Assembly (NCBI GenBank): GCA_032768795.1
Contig: CP136491.1
Span: 1,364,001 to 1,428,000, forward strand
From: Tremella fuciformis
Taxonomy: Eukaryota > Basidiomycota > Tremellomycetes > Tremellales > Tremellaceae
Direction: 5' to 3'
DNA: 64,000 nucleotides
The notes under the pieces are model-generated. The model was not told the DNA's origin. It searched no databases and was given only the letters and a program-made list of their open reading frames with translations. Position numbers and translations under genes: made by a program. Below, one piece after another: positions 34,823 to 48,273 of the stretch (its first letter is position 1; each line of letters opens with the position of its first letter).

Positions 34823-37800
34823 ATGCAGTATCTCTCCAAAGCATACAATTACTGTAAGTGCTATGCCTCACTTTTGTGTAGGTGGGGCGCCCTGATGTTT
34901 TCGCAGACTCCGGTATCAACCCGGCCACTTTGACGGGAGCCATTGATGTGATTGTGGTTCGACATGTCGACGATGCTGGAGAGGTACATCTCTCCTCGTC
35001 TCCTTTCCACGTTCGCTTCGGCAAACTGCAGGTGTTACGAGCGGGTGAAAAGCGAGTCACTATCACTCTGCCCGAGAACATCGCAGCCCCTCACATCGCT
35101 CCGTTCAGCATGAAGGTCGGAGAAACGGGAGAAGCCTTCTTCGTCATGGAAACGGACGAAGACGTGCCGCCAGATCTAGCAACGAGTCCTCTGATGCTGC
35201 CTGGCGATCCATTAGAAGAGGGCACTCCTCCGTCGCCACCGGTCTCCGACACCAGCGATCCTCATACGCGAACACAGGAGCCTTTCGGGCAAGGGGATGC
35301 TTCATCCGTCAACGGGCTACGCAAGGTTGATTATCTCGATCTCAACGCCGTTGATGACTCAAATGACTCCGCACAATCCCTCGATGAGGCTCAGACTCAG
35401 AGGCTCGATGAAATGGAAAGAGCCATAAAATCCCCTTCGTCATATTTGGATGCGACCGGCCATCAAACTACTCCCGATCTGAGCGTGCTAGGCGACCATA
35501 GTGAGCCTGACAGCATCAGTCCCGCTCAACATGATCAGTCCCTCTCGCGGTCAGCGTTGCCGCCGCCCGAAGCCCGACTTCCCCCACCGAATCCCTTGGC
35601 GGCCGAACCAGGGGAGAAGGCCGCCCTTCCCTCACGAGATCATCGATTATCACACATCTCCCTGCTACAGAACAATGGACCAGAAGGCCTCCCCAAAGTC
35701 CCTGCCGGCGAAGGAGAACCGCCATCAGTCATCTACGGCAAAGATGTCGTTCTCGACATTGCTGGATATCACAGCAAGGAAGCAGGTCAGGCAGATCCCG
35801 TCGAGAAGGATACAGAGATCCTGGACTCTGAGAGCTCGCCTTCAGAACCTGAGCTCGGCCTCCCGCGTACACCTCAAGCTCCGCCCCGAGAGGAGTCCTC
35901 GACCCAAGCCTCGACGCAAGTGACCAACTATCTCGTTGATTCTTTGCGAAGAGATCTTCAAGAAGCCGCGGCCGCACAACGACATGCGTTAGCGGGCCCG
36001 GCGGATGACCTGCACCTCGATGATCTAGATCAGTTGACTTTGTCTGAGGATACGAGAGTCGAGCCGCTTTTCCAGAGGGCTTCTTCAGAGCCGTCGACAG
36101 GAGGTGAAGGGCTTTCCACCTCGAGTCCGAGTCTTTCTCGGACTCCAAAGGGTACACTGATATCCCCGGCCTTGCCGCCCCGACCTCGATTCGACGTTTC
36201 TTTGGGTCTGGACCCGGCAGCGGATGTTGCCGAGCACGAGGATGACGTGGACGACATCAGGTCGAGAGAGATGCTGCGAGCCCAAAGTTTACCCCCTTCC
36301 GACCATCCTGGATCGTCGACTGGCTCCCGTCAGCTTTCCGTGCGCTTAAAAAACGTGGAGGACAATCCTTATCTGATCGTCGTTGACGTGGATGGCATAC
36401 GCTCTCACACGTTCGAACTGTCGCTGTGTGGGGAGGCCGACTTTGCTATCAGTGGGAATGCCACGGTAGGTGTAACGCTAATCTGGCAGGACTAGCGCTG
36501 ACATGACAGGAAAGCGAAGAAACCGCCTTTTTACGTTCACGCATAACCTTCCAAAACTTCGTGGAAGATGCGACCTTGGTCGATGATCACCGCTTGGTGC
36601 TTCGTTATAGCCTGATGTGCGGTCTTGCGGACTCCCAGTGTCAAGAAGCTGACCACAGGTATCTGACATGGGCGAACGCAAACAGCCTGTTGCGCGCCTT
36701 CAGCGACTATTGCCACTCCCTCGGTCCTTCAGACGGAGAAACACCCACCACACCACCGGTGCGACCAACCTCAGGCTATGGATGGACGCGGTGGTGGCGT
36801 GGCTCTCAAGAAACAGTGGCAGCACCAGGGCTCGAAATACCTACCAAGGCTTTCGAAGAGGAAAACAGGATGGGCGGCGCGCCGAAGAGACGCAAAAATT
36901 ATGCGAAAACATTGCGTCTGACGTCAGAACAACTGGTGAGGGTTTCACTGCTTGCAGATTTGAGGCTAATCAGAAGAAATTGTTGAACTTGAAGCCTGGC
37001 CCGAATGATATACGTTTCTCGGCGACTTCGTCGTACTCAGGTCGCGCCACATGTGCAGCTAGGATCTTCCTGTGGGACGACACTGATCAAATCGTCATAT
37101 CCGACATCGACGGAACCATAACTAAGTCTGACGCTCTGGGTCACGTCTTTGCGGCCATTGGGAAAGACTGGACTCATCTTGGTATCGCCAAGCTCTACAC
37201 AGATATCAGCAACAATGGGTATCGCATGCTGTATTTGACGTCTCGAGCAATCGGACAAGCAGACTCCACCCGGGAATACCTTCGAACTATCGTACAGGGC
37301 GAATATCGCTTGCCGGAAGGCCCCGTGATTATGAGCCCGGACCGCTTGATAGCCAGCCTGCATCGGTGAGTCACATTCTTAGTTGCTGTAGCTCATTGCA
37401 GAGAGGTCATCTTGCGCAAACCCGAGCTGTTCAAAATGGCTTGCCTCAGAGATATCCAGCGACTGTTTGGATCAAACGCAAAGACTGCTTTCTTCGCCGG
37501 CTTCGGGAATAGGATCACCGACGCGATGAGCTACAGATCCGTTGGCATTGAAGCTGCAAAAATCTATACTATTGATTCTACGGGTGTCGTCAAGACCGAG
37601 TTGTTGCAAGCGGCCGGGCACAAGGGAAGCTACATTCAGCTTGTGAGAGTCGTGGCCAAGGCCATCTGATCCATTAGACAAGGGAGACACTGATAGCAGA
37701 ACGATCTTGTCAATGAGGTTTTCCCGCCCGTCAGCACCAAAGCGAATCCCGAATTTACAGACTATCTGTGGTGGCGTCCCATGATCGAGGAATTTGACAT

Positions 37801-38020
37801 CCCCGACCTTGCGCCTCCGAGCCCGACTCTGAGCGCCCGTGGAGAGCCCAGCAGTAGCAGGCTGAGTGTTCTCGGTAAGATTGCCACACTGGGCAGGAGG
37901 TCCTCCAAGCCGATATTGCCCATCTCCGAAGCGAATTCGCGCCCACCTAGCTCATTAGGGCGCTCGCCATCTTTCGATGAGCTGCCATCTCGAGGTCGCG
38001 CCTCGACACTATCCGCATGA
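34823..38020 (+). CDS. PAH1: phosphatidate phosphatase, lipin family
   Basis: Lipin dephosphorylates phosphatidic acid to diacylglycerol, controlling membrane versus storage lipid and nuclear-membrane growth. The first exon [10 protein letters not shown] is joined by an intron (34855-34905) to [18 protein letters not shown]. The N-LIP domain includes [15 protein letters not shown] long Ser/Pro/Asp-rich middle holds many likely phosphosites. The C-LIP/HAD domain has the catalytic D-x-D-x-T as [13 protein letters not shown], then [27 protein letters not shown] and [15 protein letters not shown]. The product is about 990 residues with at least five introns. The C-terminal tail after the catalytic domain is Ser-rich and lacks an obvious acidic Trp-containing end. 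Confidence 0.92.
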
Positions 38021-38184
38021 AAGCCGTCAACACAAAGAAGAAGGACAGAGACGGGGGGAACGCTCCATCGTCTTGAAATGTTGTATGCATGCTTTCACTG
38101 GTCTATAGGAGAAGCGGGAGGGGCGTTTAATATCGCAACCGAGTATCTGAGCTTAATTGGAGACCTCCATCAACCAGACCTCAC

Positions 38185-39188
38185 TCACGAGAAAAAGAGG
38201 ACTTTCATGGCCAGCGCCATGGCACAATGCAAAGCGATCACAACGATGATCAGTAGCCTCGTCATCTTGTTATCGGCCTAGATGTCATTGACAATTCTGT
38301 TCAGAGTAGACGGGAAGTCATACCGAAGCAAGCACGGGGTATATATTTCGCACTCTTGTGATCAGCACCCGAGTTTGCACCTCTCAGCGCGGACTCACAA
38401 GAAGTAGCCGGAACTGCCAGCGCCCACGCCTACCAAGACCCACCGCAAGATGCCCACCGGGATCAGACACAGCAGACTGACGGGCACAAAGACGCCCATG
38501 GCGTACCCGTACAGCCCGAGCGCATGCGACGGGCCCCACTCGCCCACGCCCAGCCAGCGCGTCGCGGCCCATAGCAGCACGGGCCACACCAGGCCATAGA
38601 AGTAGATTGTCGAGATGGCCGTCGAGAGCAGGGGCAGGTTGGACCCGACGCCGGCGTCTCCCTTGCTGGCCAGGTAGGCGGATATCGACGATGTGAGGGT
38701 TGACGTCGTGTGGCACGTCAGGATAAGCGTCGTGAGCGTCCAAAAGGGTCCTGCGAACTCAGCCTCCCCGGTGGGCCAGAGGACGACGATACGTACCGTA
38801 CAGGTCTATCTGGCTCTCGCACACGTCTGTCAGGAATCCCTCCCGCGGGATCATGGCCAGCCCGACCCGTTTTAGCACGGTGGTGGTGTCTACATCGAAG
38901 TACACCTGGTAGTACGCCAAGTTGAATAGGCTGTAAGGGGCGCTCGGCGAGTCGCGCGCTTCGAGCGGGGAGCTACCGCGGTTAGGGGCCGGGTCGGTGG
39001 ACAGGAAGGCTGTTCGAGTCAGCCAATCTCAGCTTGCAGGATGCGTGTGGGCAACACTCGCTCTGGAATTCGAGGCCGGAATGACCGCCCGCAGTCTGAT
39101 CTGGTCAGCTACGGTGAGACCGGATGTATAGCTTTCGGCCCACCTCGTCATCAACGTCTACGACCGCATAGCCGCCGGACGTGGCCAT
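38185..39188 (-). CDS. YIP1-family Golgi membrane protein (YIPF/Yip4-like)
   Basis: YIP1-domain proteins bind Rab GTPases and sit in Golgi or ER-exit membranes. The cytosolic start is MATSGGYAVVDVDDE, followed by AYYQVYFDVDTTTVLKR and MIPREGFLTDVCESQIDLYGPFW, the conserved segment before the first span. Spans include FYGLVWPVLLWAATRWL, GYAMGVFVPVSLLCLIPVG and ILRWVLVGVGAGSSGYF. Two short introns join YFLVRNIYPVLAS to ADNKMTRLLIIVVIALH, and the last span is LAMKVLFFS. The donor after the second exon is ambiguous; acceptor choice ...CCAG|ATCAGA keeps the frame. It is tandem with YPT6 on the same strand, a fitting neighbour for a Rab-binding protein, although this may be chance. Confidence 0.82.
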
Positions 39189-39439
39189 GTCGCTGAGGCT
39201 GTTCCTTGCACAGAGGACTAAGATAGGTGATGCATGGAGCGTCTACATCTCGACGAGCTGGCAGAGCTGATGCGCGTCACTCGGCCACGTGGTAATCTAA
39301 TGTGTCCAGGTCGCGTCCATTCGAGATCATCATCGGCATGAGACGCCTGGAGAGTGCCGTCCCGCACGAAAGACGCAGTGCACAACAGTAATGTACAATG
39401 GATCCGAAGGGGCCTTATCCTTCGCTTCTCCGCTCTCAC

Positions 39440-40993
<1,554 letters not shown>

Positions 40994-42753
40994 ATGGGTC
41001 CTCACATGCTGTCGGCGTCTCCTGGAACCTCCAGCGGGGTACTCAGCGCTTCCACAATGACTTACCCGTCGACCTTGTCAACTCAGACGCCCTCGAGTCT
41101 GGGTCTCACAGACTCGCCTACGTTGGTCCGTCAACTGGCTCTGTCCCGGAAAGGCCCATCGTCTTCGTCACCGGCAGCGAGTCCAGCACGTCAGCAAATG
41201 TCTGACAATCTGTCTCCTCGGCCAGTTACGAAACAAGCGTCAAAGACAAGCTTGAGGCAATCTCCGTCCCTGGACTCTCTGGCAAGCTCGGTAGCCCAAT
41301 TGCGTCTCGAGCAACGCGCGGTCCCGAAGCGCCCGTCGAATTTGTCTTCGTCGCAGACTCCCACCCGAGGATCGCCGCATGCTTCCTCGGCAGCCTTGAC
41401 CGCCAAACAAAGCGGCGAGACGGGTTCGCACTCGGCGGGGGCGATTCCTGATACACGACAATCTTCGAAGCAAGCTCATCGTCTCCCGCGAAAAAAGGTA
41501 CCCGAGCTCGACACGACGAAAACTCGTCCTGATAGCTGGACGTCAGCAACACCGGCTCGTCGTGCGGCAGATCGGGCTATCGCGACTCCGTCTCGAGAGC
41601 CGCCTGTGCAGGGCTTGCCAGAACGGCTGGTGCCTGCAAGGCGGGAAGCTGGCAAAGGGGCGGCCTCCACCCCTACGCAAGACAAGAACGCGAGACGAAA
41701 TCAGCAGGGGAGCGATGATCGAGATATCGCCCAGCGGTCGGAGGTGGTCGAAACTGGCGTCAGTGAACGGCTGGCCCAGGAGCGTGAAGCTCAGCGGTCA
41801 AGGGACGCCGAGTGGGAGTCATTCGGCATGTGGGACTCGCAGCGCGAGGCTGCCAGGGTTGCCGAGGACAGGACGCGGCGCGATGCGAATCGAGCCATTG
41901 GTGAGTTGTCCTGCTGGAAGCACGTGCCGAGACTGACTCATGACAGCCTACCCTCCGTCCATCCCTCGCTCTGCCATCCGTGCCGCTCCGAACGGCGTGA
42001 CGTCCATTCATATAGGTGTCCGACCCCGGCTACATCCTGACAGAGCTTCCGACTCCCTCCAGCGCAATCAGCCAGATCCACATCTGCCCGCACCGCTGTT
42101 CAGTCCCCTCGCCGCTCGGAATCCCCTCGAGCCCGACAACGGGGAAGCCATCGATAAGACCGGTCGCGCAGCTGTCTCGACGTCTGATCTGGCCACCAAA
42201 GCCAAGAAAGAGTACGAAGAATGGGTCAAACGCAAGGCTCAGCGAGAAGGCGGTATGGAGGATGGGGAAGAGACGCCTGGGACAAGGGATTGGGCCCCGA
42301 GGGATCGCATTCAGGCCCGGCCTTCGACCGTGCCGACTAACACGGGATCCAGCTCTCTTCCGGTGACGCCTGAGCAAGAAGTGTACGCCGCTGGATCTGG
42401 ACCGCAAGAGAATGACTTGAACCCATGGGCGGGAGGGTATGCAGGCCCATATGATCCATCCTACTGCCAGGACTGGTCGGGTGACCCGACGGCGACGGGG
42501 CAGATACCGTACTGGGATCCCGCCTACTATTGGTGGGCAGTGCAGAATTGGCCGGGGCAAGGGGAGGGCATGCCCGGCATGGCAACGTCGGGGACCGGTA
42601 CTGGGTGAGCTCCAGCCTTTACCGGGTTGTACATATGACTCATATGGCAGGCGCGTGCACTTTGCGGACACTCCAGAGGAGTTGAAGGGCAAATCCCGAG
42701 GTCTACCAATCGGAGAGACTGAACGAGAGTCGCCAACTTACGATGACGGGTGA
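40994..42753 (+). CDS. disordered Ser/Arg-rich protein with a Trp/Tyr-rich segment, function unknown
   Basis: The protein starts MGPHMLSASPGTSSG. Its first 220 residues are Ser/Pro-rich low complexity. A charged, likely helical stretch follows (ERLAQEREAQRSRDAEWESF, then QREAARVAEDRTRRDANRAI). After one intron (about 41900-41945) comes AKKEYEEWVKRKAQREGG and a striking aromatic segment GQIPYWDPAYYWWAVQNWPG. A further intron (42609-42650) leads to RRVHFADTPEELKGKSRG. The stop taken here is TGA at 42751-42753 after TYDDG. If that position is instead a donor (GG|GTGAGT), the gene would run on into the next entry. No known domain is recognised. Confidence 0.55.
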
Positions 42754-42951
42754 GTGGCTTTGTCAAGTCCTTTCATCGAAGTCTCTTTCCCCTCTGGCTT
42801 TCCGAAGAAAGAGAGTCCTTTGCTGTCGAGAAAGCCTACCCGCATGCGTTGGGCCTGTCCTTTGGCCGTTCGTTGGGTCGCCACAGCTGCAGCTGTATAA
42901 GAGCCCTGGCTCTATTCCCCTGCTGCTTCTGCCTATCTCATCGCCTTTACC

Positions 42952-44281
42952 ATGTTCGGTCTGTCCCCCTTCACTCAGCACGAACGCCTGCCCGTCAACG
43001 ACGTCGCGATGAGCGGTCCAGGATATGGCTCGTACGCTCAATCCGCGGCTTTCACTCCATATGGGGGAGTGGGACTGGGGCTAGGATCGTCCGCCGGACT
43101 GTACGGGGCGCGCGCGTCCGATGGCTGGTCGGCTGGCAGAGGCCAATACCCCTGGCCGACGCCCAATGCTGTACCGCAACTGGGCAGAGACCTGGGATCC
43201 GCTGTGGGTTCAGGCGGTCATGGCAGCATGGGCAGTCGCTATCCTGTCCCAGGAGGGCTCAACTCCTGGTCTGGATCGGCGTAAGTACAAGATGGCTTCC
43301 CTACTCTTGAGCCCCACACCCCCACAATTCCTGCTCCTTTGTCTGCCCCCCATGTCTGCTGTGCTGTGCAAAAGGAAGGACCGCGTCTCGTCGGTGATTG
43401 CTTCGCTGTGACGTTCTTCGCGCGCCCGTGACGACTCGCGACTCGCCCGCTGCAATTTCCCCATCTCGCGCTGCCTTCGCCGCTGACACTATATCTATGA
43501 CACCCAATTCGCAACCACGCCCATCGTTACCTCTCATTTCGCCGCGCAGACCGAACAGCAACGGCTACAACATGATGTACAACCCGTACGTCCAACAGTG
43601 GGGCATGATGCCGGGAGCACACGCCACCGGCATGAGCCCGTTCGCGATGGGCGGCCAACATCCCATGAATCCGATGATGGCACAAGGCGCTGCAGCGGCG
43701 GCTGCAGAAGCTGCCATGAAGCCCTTCGAGCCCGGAAGAATGAAGCAGGGCCGCCAGGGGCACTACGGGTATCTTGAAGGTCGAGGTAGGTTTCCTTCCG
43801 TCTTCGTAAGGTGGAGCGTGCGCTGACTTACTAGAGCTCGCCGGTCCGCCCGTCGGATTCCTCCCTGCGGGCGTCACGCCCCAGATGCAGCAACCCCCAC
43901 ACCCACACTCGGCGGCAGTGTCACACCACACGCCCAGTCCCGCTCCTGCCGGCACGAGAACGCCCAGTGCGTATGACCCGGCGCCAACCGTCGCTGGCAG
44001 CCAGCCCCGCACCGCCTGGGGGGAGCAGAGCAACGCGCCGCGAGCTAGGTACGATGGCAGTAGGTCATCGAGCAAGTGCGAGGCGCGAGCTGACATGCAG
44101 CTTCGACGGCGCAGCAGTACATGAAGGCTGATCTCGATTCGCCCTACCCGCGGATCGGGAACGGGGGCGTCGCGTCCGCGTGGACAAAGTATTCCAACGA
44201 CAAGACGCCGTTGTCCAATGGGATGGGCGAGGACGGGCGGCTCGCGAGCAACCACCGGAGAATGCGTGAAGGGGAGGTATA
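42952..44281 (+). CDS. Gly/Met/Pro-rich low-complexity protein (separate gene or 3' part of the preceding one)
   Basis: The first frame begins MFGLSPFTQHERLPVNDV and is Gly/Tyr-rich (YGGVGLGLGSSAGLYGAR). After an intron beginning GTAAGT at 43282, a second part reads NSNGYNMMYNPYVQQWGMMP and AFAM/MAQGAAAAAAEAAM-like Met/Ala-rich sequence. A third part has GYLEGR then ELAGPPVGFLPAGVTPQMQQ, and the end is YPRIGNGGVASAWTKYSND. A TATAAG sequence lies at 42896-42901, 51 bases before the ATG, which favours an independent gene. The alternative is one long gene from 40994. Function is not recognisable. Confidence 0.45.
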
Positions 44282-44426
44282 GGGCGTCCGCTTGGACGCG
44301 CCAGCATACCGAATCCTTGTGTATGTACAGTGCGCTATCTTATGTAGATCTCTTGCCGACACAACATACCATACAACACCGACTCTTGATGCTGAGATGC
44401 ATGTTCACATCACGCACTATCATGTA

Positions 44427-46720
44427 TCATGATCGTCGCGGTGGGCTCGGAGTCCAAGAAGAGGAAGCGACGCCCTTTCCAGCAGGTTTGCTGGTCGGAT
44501 TGCCCCAGCCCGACGCCTTCTCCATCGCCGCTCCACGATTCCGCACACCCGCGGAGGCTTTGAGACCCGTCACACCTGATTTCGTCAAGGGACTTCGCCC
44601 AAGGCTTCGTTGCAGCAGGTTTCGTGCAGCTGGCGTCAAGGTGTCGGCTTGTCGGCGCGGTGTCGCAGACGGTGGCAGCATGCGACCAGGAGTGGCATTG
44701 GTCTTCCGGACCGATCGTTGTGAATGCTCTGCCGCAGAGCGTAGAGCAGCGCTCAGGGCGGACCCCGATGATCGAGGTGTAAAGCCTTTAGCTCGTTCCT
44801 TCATCGCTCTACTCGCTTTGTCGGCGAGCCGACGTCCAAGCTCGTCTCGACGCTTGGATTCTGGTAGCCGGAATGACGGTCCGGACAGATCTAATGGGTC
44901 TTGAGAACCGTCAATTGCGCGTGGGGTCGACATCAGGGTGCCCCAGGTGAGCAACGACGGCAGATTTTGGGGCGTTGGAGTCGGGTCGTTGGCTACTAAA
45001 GGGTAGTGATTGATTGACGGCAGTTCGGATTCGGTGTTGCCTGGCCGATCTGGGGCGGTCAGGTGGGCCCTGCGATGGGATTGGGCGAGACTCACAGGGC
45101 GTGCCTTTGACAGCTGCGTCCACCCAACTCCTCGCAGGACTGCTGCTTCTTTGGCTCCTTGACGGACCCGCAGCAGCGGGGCGTACCTCTTCTTCGTCTT
45201 GTATGCGAGTGTTGGCGTGGGCGATGGAGGGCGGCGCCTGCCGAGACTGGGCAGTTTTGACAATGTTCCGGGTCACCGGATAGGGTGCGACATTGGCGTC
45301 TGCGGGGAAAAATAGGTTGTTACGGGTCTAAGCAAGAGTCAGCCATCATCGGCGACAATAGGAGTCGCAGTTTACCTTGTACCCCCATTGATCAGCTCCG
45401 CTGCCTGCGAGAGGGATATGCTCTGCTTTCTCCTCCCCCGTCACACCCTCTCTGGCGGCGACTTCTAGACTCCGATCTTCTGCTCCCCTCCCACGACCTT
45501 CACCGGATCCACTGGCAGTTTCCCTGGCGGGTACAACCGCACCATCTTGTGATGAGGTCAACGCGGTAGGGGGCAGACCCGCTGAGACCAGAGCCTTGCT
45601 TAGAGGGTGGTCTGACGGTAGATCGTGTTCGATTACGCCGGAGGTCGTCGTGGCCAGCGTGGCGGTGGACGCGATGGCAATCGTACCGTCAGTCCGGGAG
45701 ACGGGTATGAGCGCTTTCGTGTCATCTGAGCTAGAAGAGGCCGCCTCGATTGCCCTTGGTATACCCGGAACATCTCCCTCAGTCATTCGCTTCGGTTCCC
45801 GCCAAGCCTCCTCTTCAGTATCTCGTCCACCTTGGGCCAGCCCTCCGATCATCCGCTTGCCATTTCCATCAACTCGCCAGCTGCCGCTGGTGGCAGCATC
45901 AAGTATTAATTGACGCTTAGTTTCGCCTTCTATCCGTCTGGTTTCCGCTTGTTGTTCCGCCTTCCACGCCCAATCCCATCTCTCTTCGCGACGCTGGCGG
46001 TTCTCCTGGTCGACAATCTGCACGAACGAGGCATTATCTTCAGAGGTGTAGTTCCTCTGGAAGGCGTCGAGGGACAAGTCGGTCCGGGTAGGCGGGGGCT
46101 GGCGTGGTCGAGCAGGACGTTTACGCTTCTTCGGGTCGTCCCTTTCAGACGAAGAGGAATCATCGGCAGAGTCATGGGGATCATGAAATGTGTCTTCGCG
46201 AGAGCCTCGAGAGGGGATGACCGGGGTGTCCCAGCCTCGAGCCCCGATCGGAGTCCGCGCGACATGACGGCGCCCTGGAGCGGCTACACGCGGAGTAGCG
46301 CCCTGGTCGAATTCTCGGTGGAGTTGATCTGCTATACTTCTGGGCCCATGATTGTCCGCAAAGTCGACCGACCCCTGTCCTTCCTTGGCTTTTGCGAGCT
46401 CAGCCAAGCGACGGATAGAGCTGGACAGGAGCTCTGGGTCGTTATTCGTCAAGGCAGTGAGATAGGCGTTGGTGGCGTGAATGTGAGGCAGGTTCGGGAA
46501 GAAGTCGCGGCCGATAATATGTGACAGGGCTTCGGTGTACTCATCTTCCTGATACGTCAGTACACGCTGCACGATTGCCTCGGTACATGATCATCGCACT
46601 CACGTCGAGCACTTGCTGCCGGTACAGACTCCGTTGACCAGGTTTAGGCCCCTCTATGAGGCGAGTAGAGGGCCCTGCGCGCTTGACCAGAGCTGTGGAC
46701 GAGTTTACGTTGCCCGACAT
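44427..46720 (-). CDS. ESS2: ESS-2/DGCR14 family splicing-associated nuclear protein
   Basis: Members of this family (human ESS2/DGCR14, S. pombe Bis1) associate with the spliceosome C complex or nuclear stress response. The start is MSGNVNSSTALVKRAGPSTR with a first exon ending RQQVLD. An intron then joins EDEYTEALSHIIGRDFFPNLP, the family signature. Later come LSLDAFQRNYTSEDNASF, WKAEQQAETRR, TRNNLFFPADANV, then LLTWGTLMSTPRAID and GPSFRLPESKRRDELGRRLAD, all in the expected order. Family proteins are about 450-700 residues; this is near 690. Three or four short introns are seen. The Gly/Arg-rich extreme C-terminus is disordered. Confidence 0.88.
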
Positions 46721-47049
46721 GCTCCAAACGCTGCCGAGTCGTCCGCGATCCTTCAACCAAACATGCGAGCAAGACCAATGTTGTGGATAGACGTTGCAGA
46801 CGTTAAAGACGAGGTCAAAGGGAAGTTGCCACCGATAGACGGAAATAGGCATCCGCAAAAACGCAGAGACGCCTATCTTTGATCCCGGCGCCGGCTTTGG
46901 ATGTAGCCGAGACGATCAGACGCATCGACCATTCATCGCACTCGTATTTCCCCCACATAGCTACTTCTCGAGATCGTTATTCTGGTCTTTAGCAGCGAGA
47001 TAGGTCCTCAGGCCTTCCCATAACTCCATCATCCGAAAGAAATCCAAGA
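46721..47049. promoter_or_regulatory. divergent promoter region of ESS2 and the split-RING gene
   Basis: This is 329 bases between two starts, moderately AT-rich towards the right (GATCGTTATTCTGG region). No clear shared element and no further gene are seen. Confidence 0.4.
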
Positions 47050-47867
47050 ATGTCTGCCGAACATGGTCACACAGGACGACACCGGCGTTCTCCGTCGTAT
47101 ACTCCCCTCAACCTCGGGGAGCTGGGTCGGCAACTAGACGAAGAGCGCCAAACGCGGTCCAGGAATCTGGACGACTTCGCCGATCTGGCCATGCGTCGTA
47201 GAACCAGCTCGGCGGACACCGACACTTCAGACGAGCAAGATATCAGATCGAGCATGCGACGCACGCATCTCTCCTCGGTTGAAGAGGCGCCAGACGTCTC
47301 TGATAATCGGCCATTACCTCTATGTCTGCTCTGTCTGATCAGACCACCGACAGCAGTGCTATTACCATGTGAGCCTTCGTAACCGCCAGGTCACAGCGGA
47401 ATAACTGACATCGATGCCTAGGCTGCCACCTCAACCTGTGCTATCTGTGCGCGCCACTCCTTCTACAACAGCGGAACAAGATGGTCGAGCCCATCGCCGC
47501 TTCTTTACCGATCATCGAGAGCACAGACCTCTCTCCACCAGCAGAATCGAGACCGTCCCGTATACCATTCAACCAGGCTCTTCTGCGAGCCACCGCCAAT
47601 CACCCGAAGTCGCGCCGACTCTCGTTCGGCGCGTACTTGCCGCCCCCGCTTGGAACGTCGGGGGCCGAGCACACGGCAGACGATTTGTTGGCGTTGCGAC
47701 TCGATGATTCTGATGATCGACCAGCGGCTCGAGCCAATTCGACGCATCTCACCTCGCGTCTTGCGTCCGACGGACGCCTCACCCTTTCGCAAAATGGACC
47801 AGAGACGGTCCGATGTCCGTTGTGTCGAACGGGTGTCCGGGGCTGGCTGCGGGTGTACACCGGTTGA
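47050..47867 (+). CDS. RING-type zinc-finger protein with a long internal insertion
   Basis: The N-terminus is basic and disordered with MSAEHGHTGRHRRSPSYTPL. Zinc ligands begin at CLLCLIRPPTAVLLPC, and an intron (about 47369-47421) splits the codon for the next Cys. The chain then continues CHLNLCYLCAPLLLQQ. The last Cys pair, CPLCRTGVRGW, comes only after more than 110 residues of Ser/Arg-rich sequence. Cys/His order fits a C3HC4 RING. The spacing before the final pair is far beyond the usual 4-48 residues. A role as an E3 ubiquitin ligase is inferred from the fold only. The protein is about 255 residues, with one intron. Confidence 0.62.
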
Positions 47868-48273
47868 GAGAGTAGGAGTCTCTTCATCATGGCTTGCTAA
47901 CGACATCTTCGTACAGTACGTTGTATCTAGTAGCGTGTAAGTCTTTTTGTAAGACAAAATCTTGTACGTCGTAACAAAAGCGATTCTTTTCTCATGCGCT
48001 CGACTGACCAATCTCCGTATTGTAACAAGCGAGTCGCGGCCGCTCCCTTTTGCTTGAAGGCCGAGCTGCTTGTTCCACGGTAGAGGTGCGCCGAAATGGA
48101 GAAAGTCAAGCGGCTCGCACATATCCTTTCAGCGACACCTCCGCGGCGGTCCTTTGACCGTCCATGGTGCAGTGTATGATGACAGAGAGCGACCGGTCTC
48201 GACTGCTTGAGCGGTGAGCGCGGTAAGCGCGGTTGTCGTTGTCGGTACAGGCTACGGCTACCTGCGAGGCAGC
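47868..48273. other. intergenic region / leader of the membrane-protein gene
   Basis: About 400 bases without a supported gene. A 13-codon upstream ORF (48176-48217, starting ATGATGACAGAG) precedes the next start by 56 bases. Nothing else was recognised. Confidence 0.4.
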
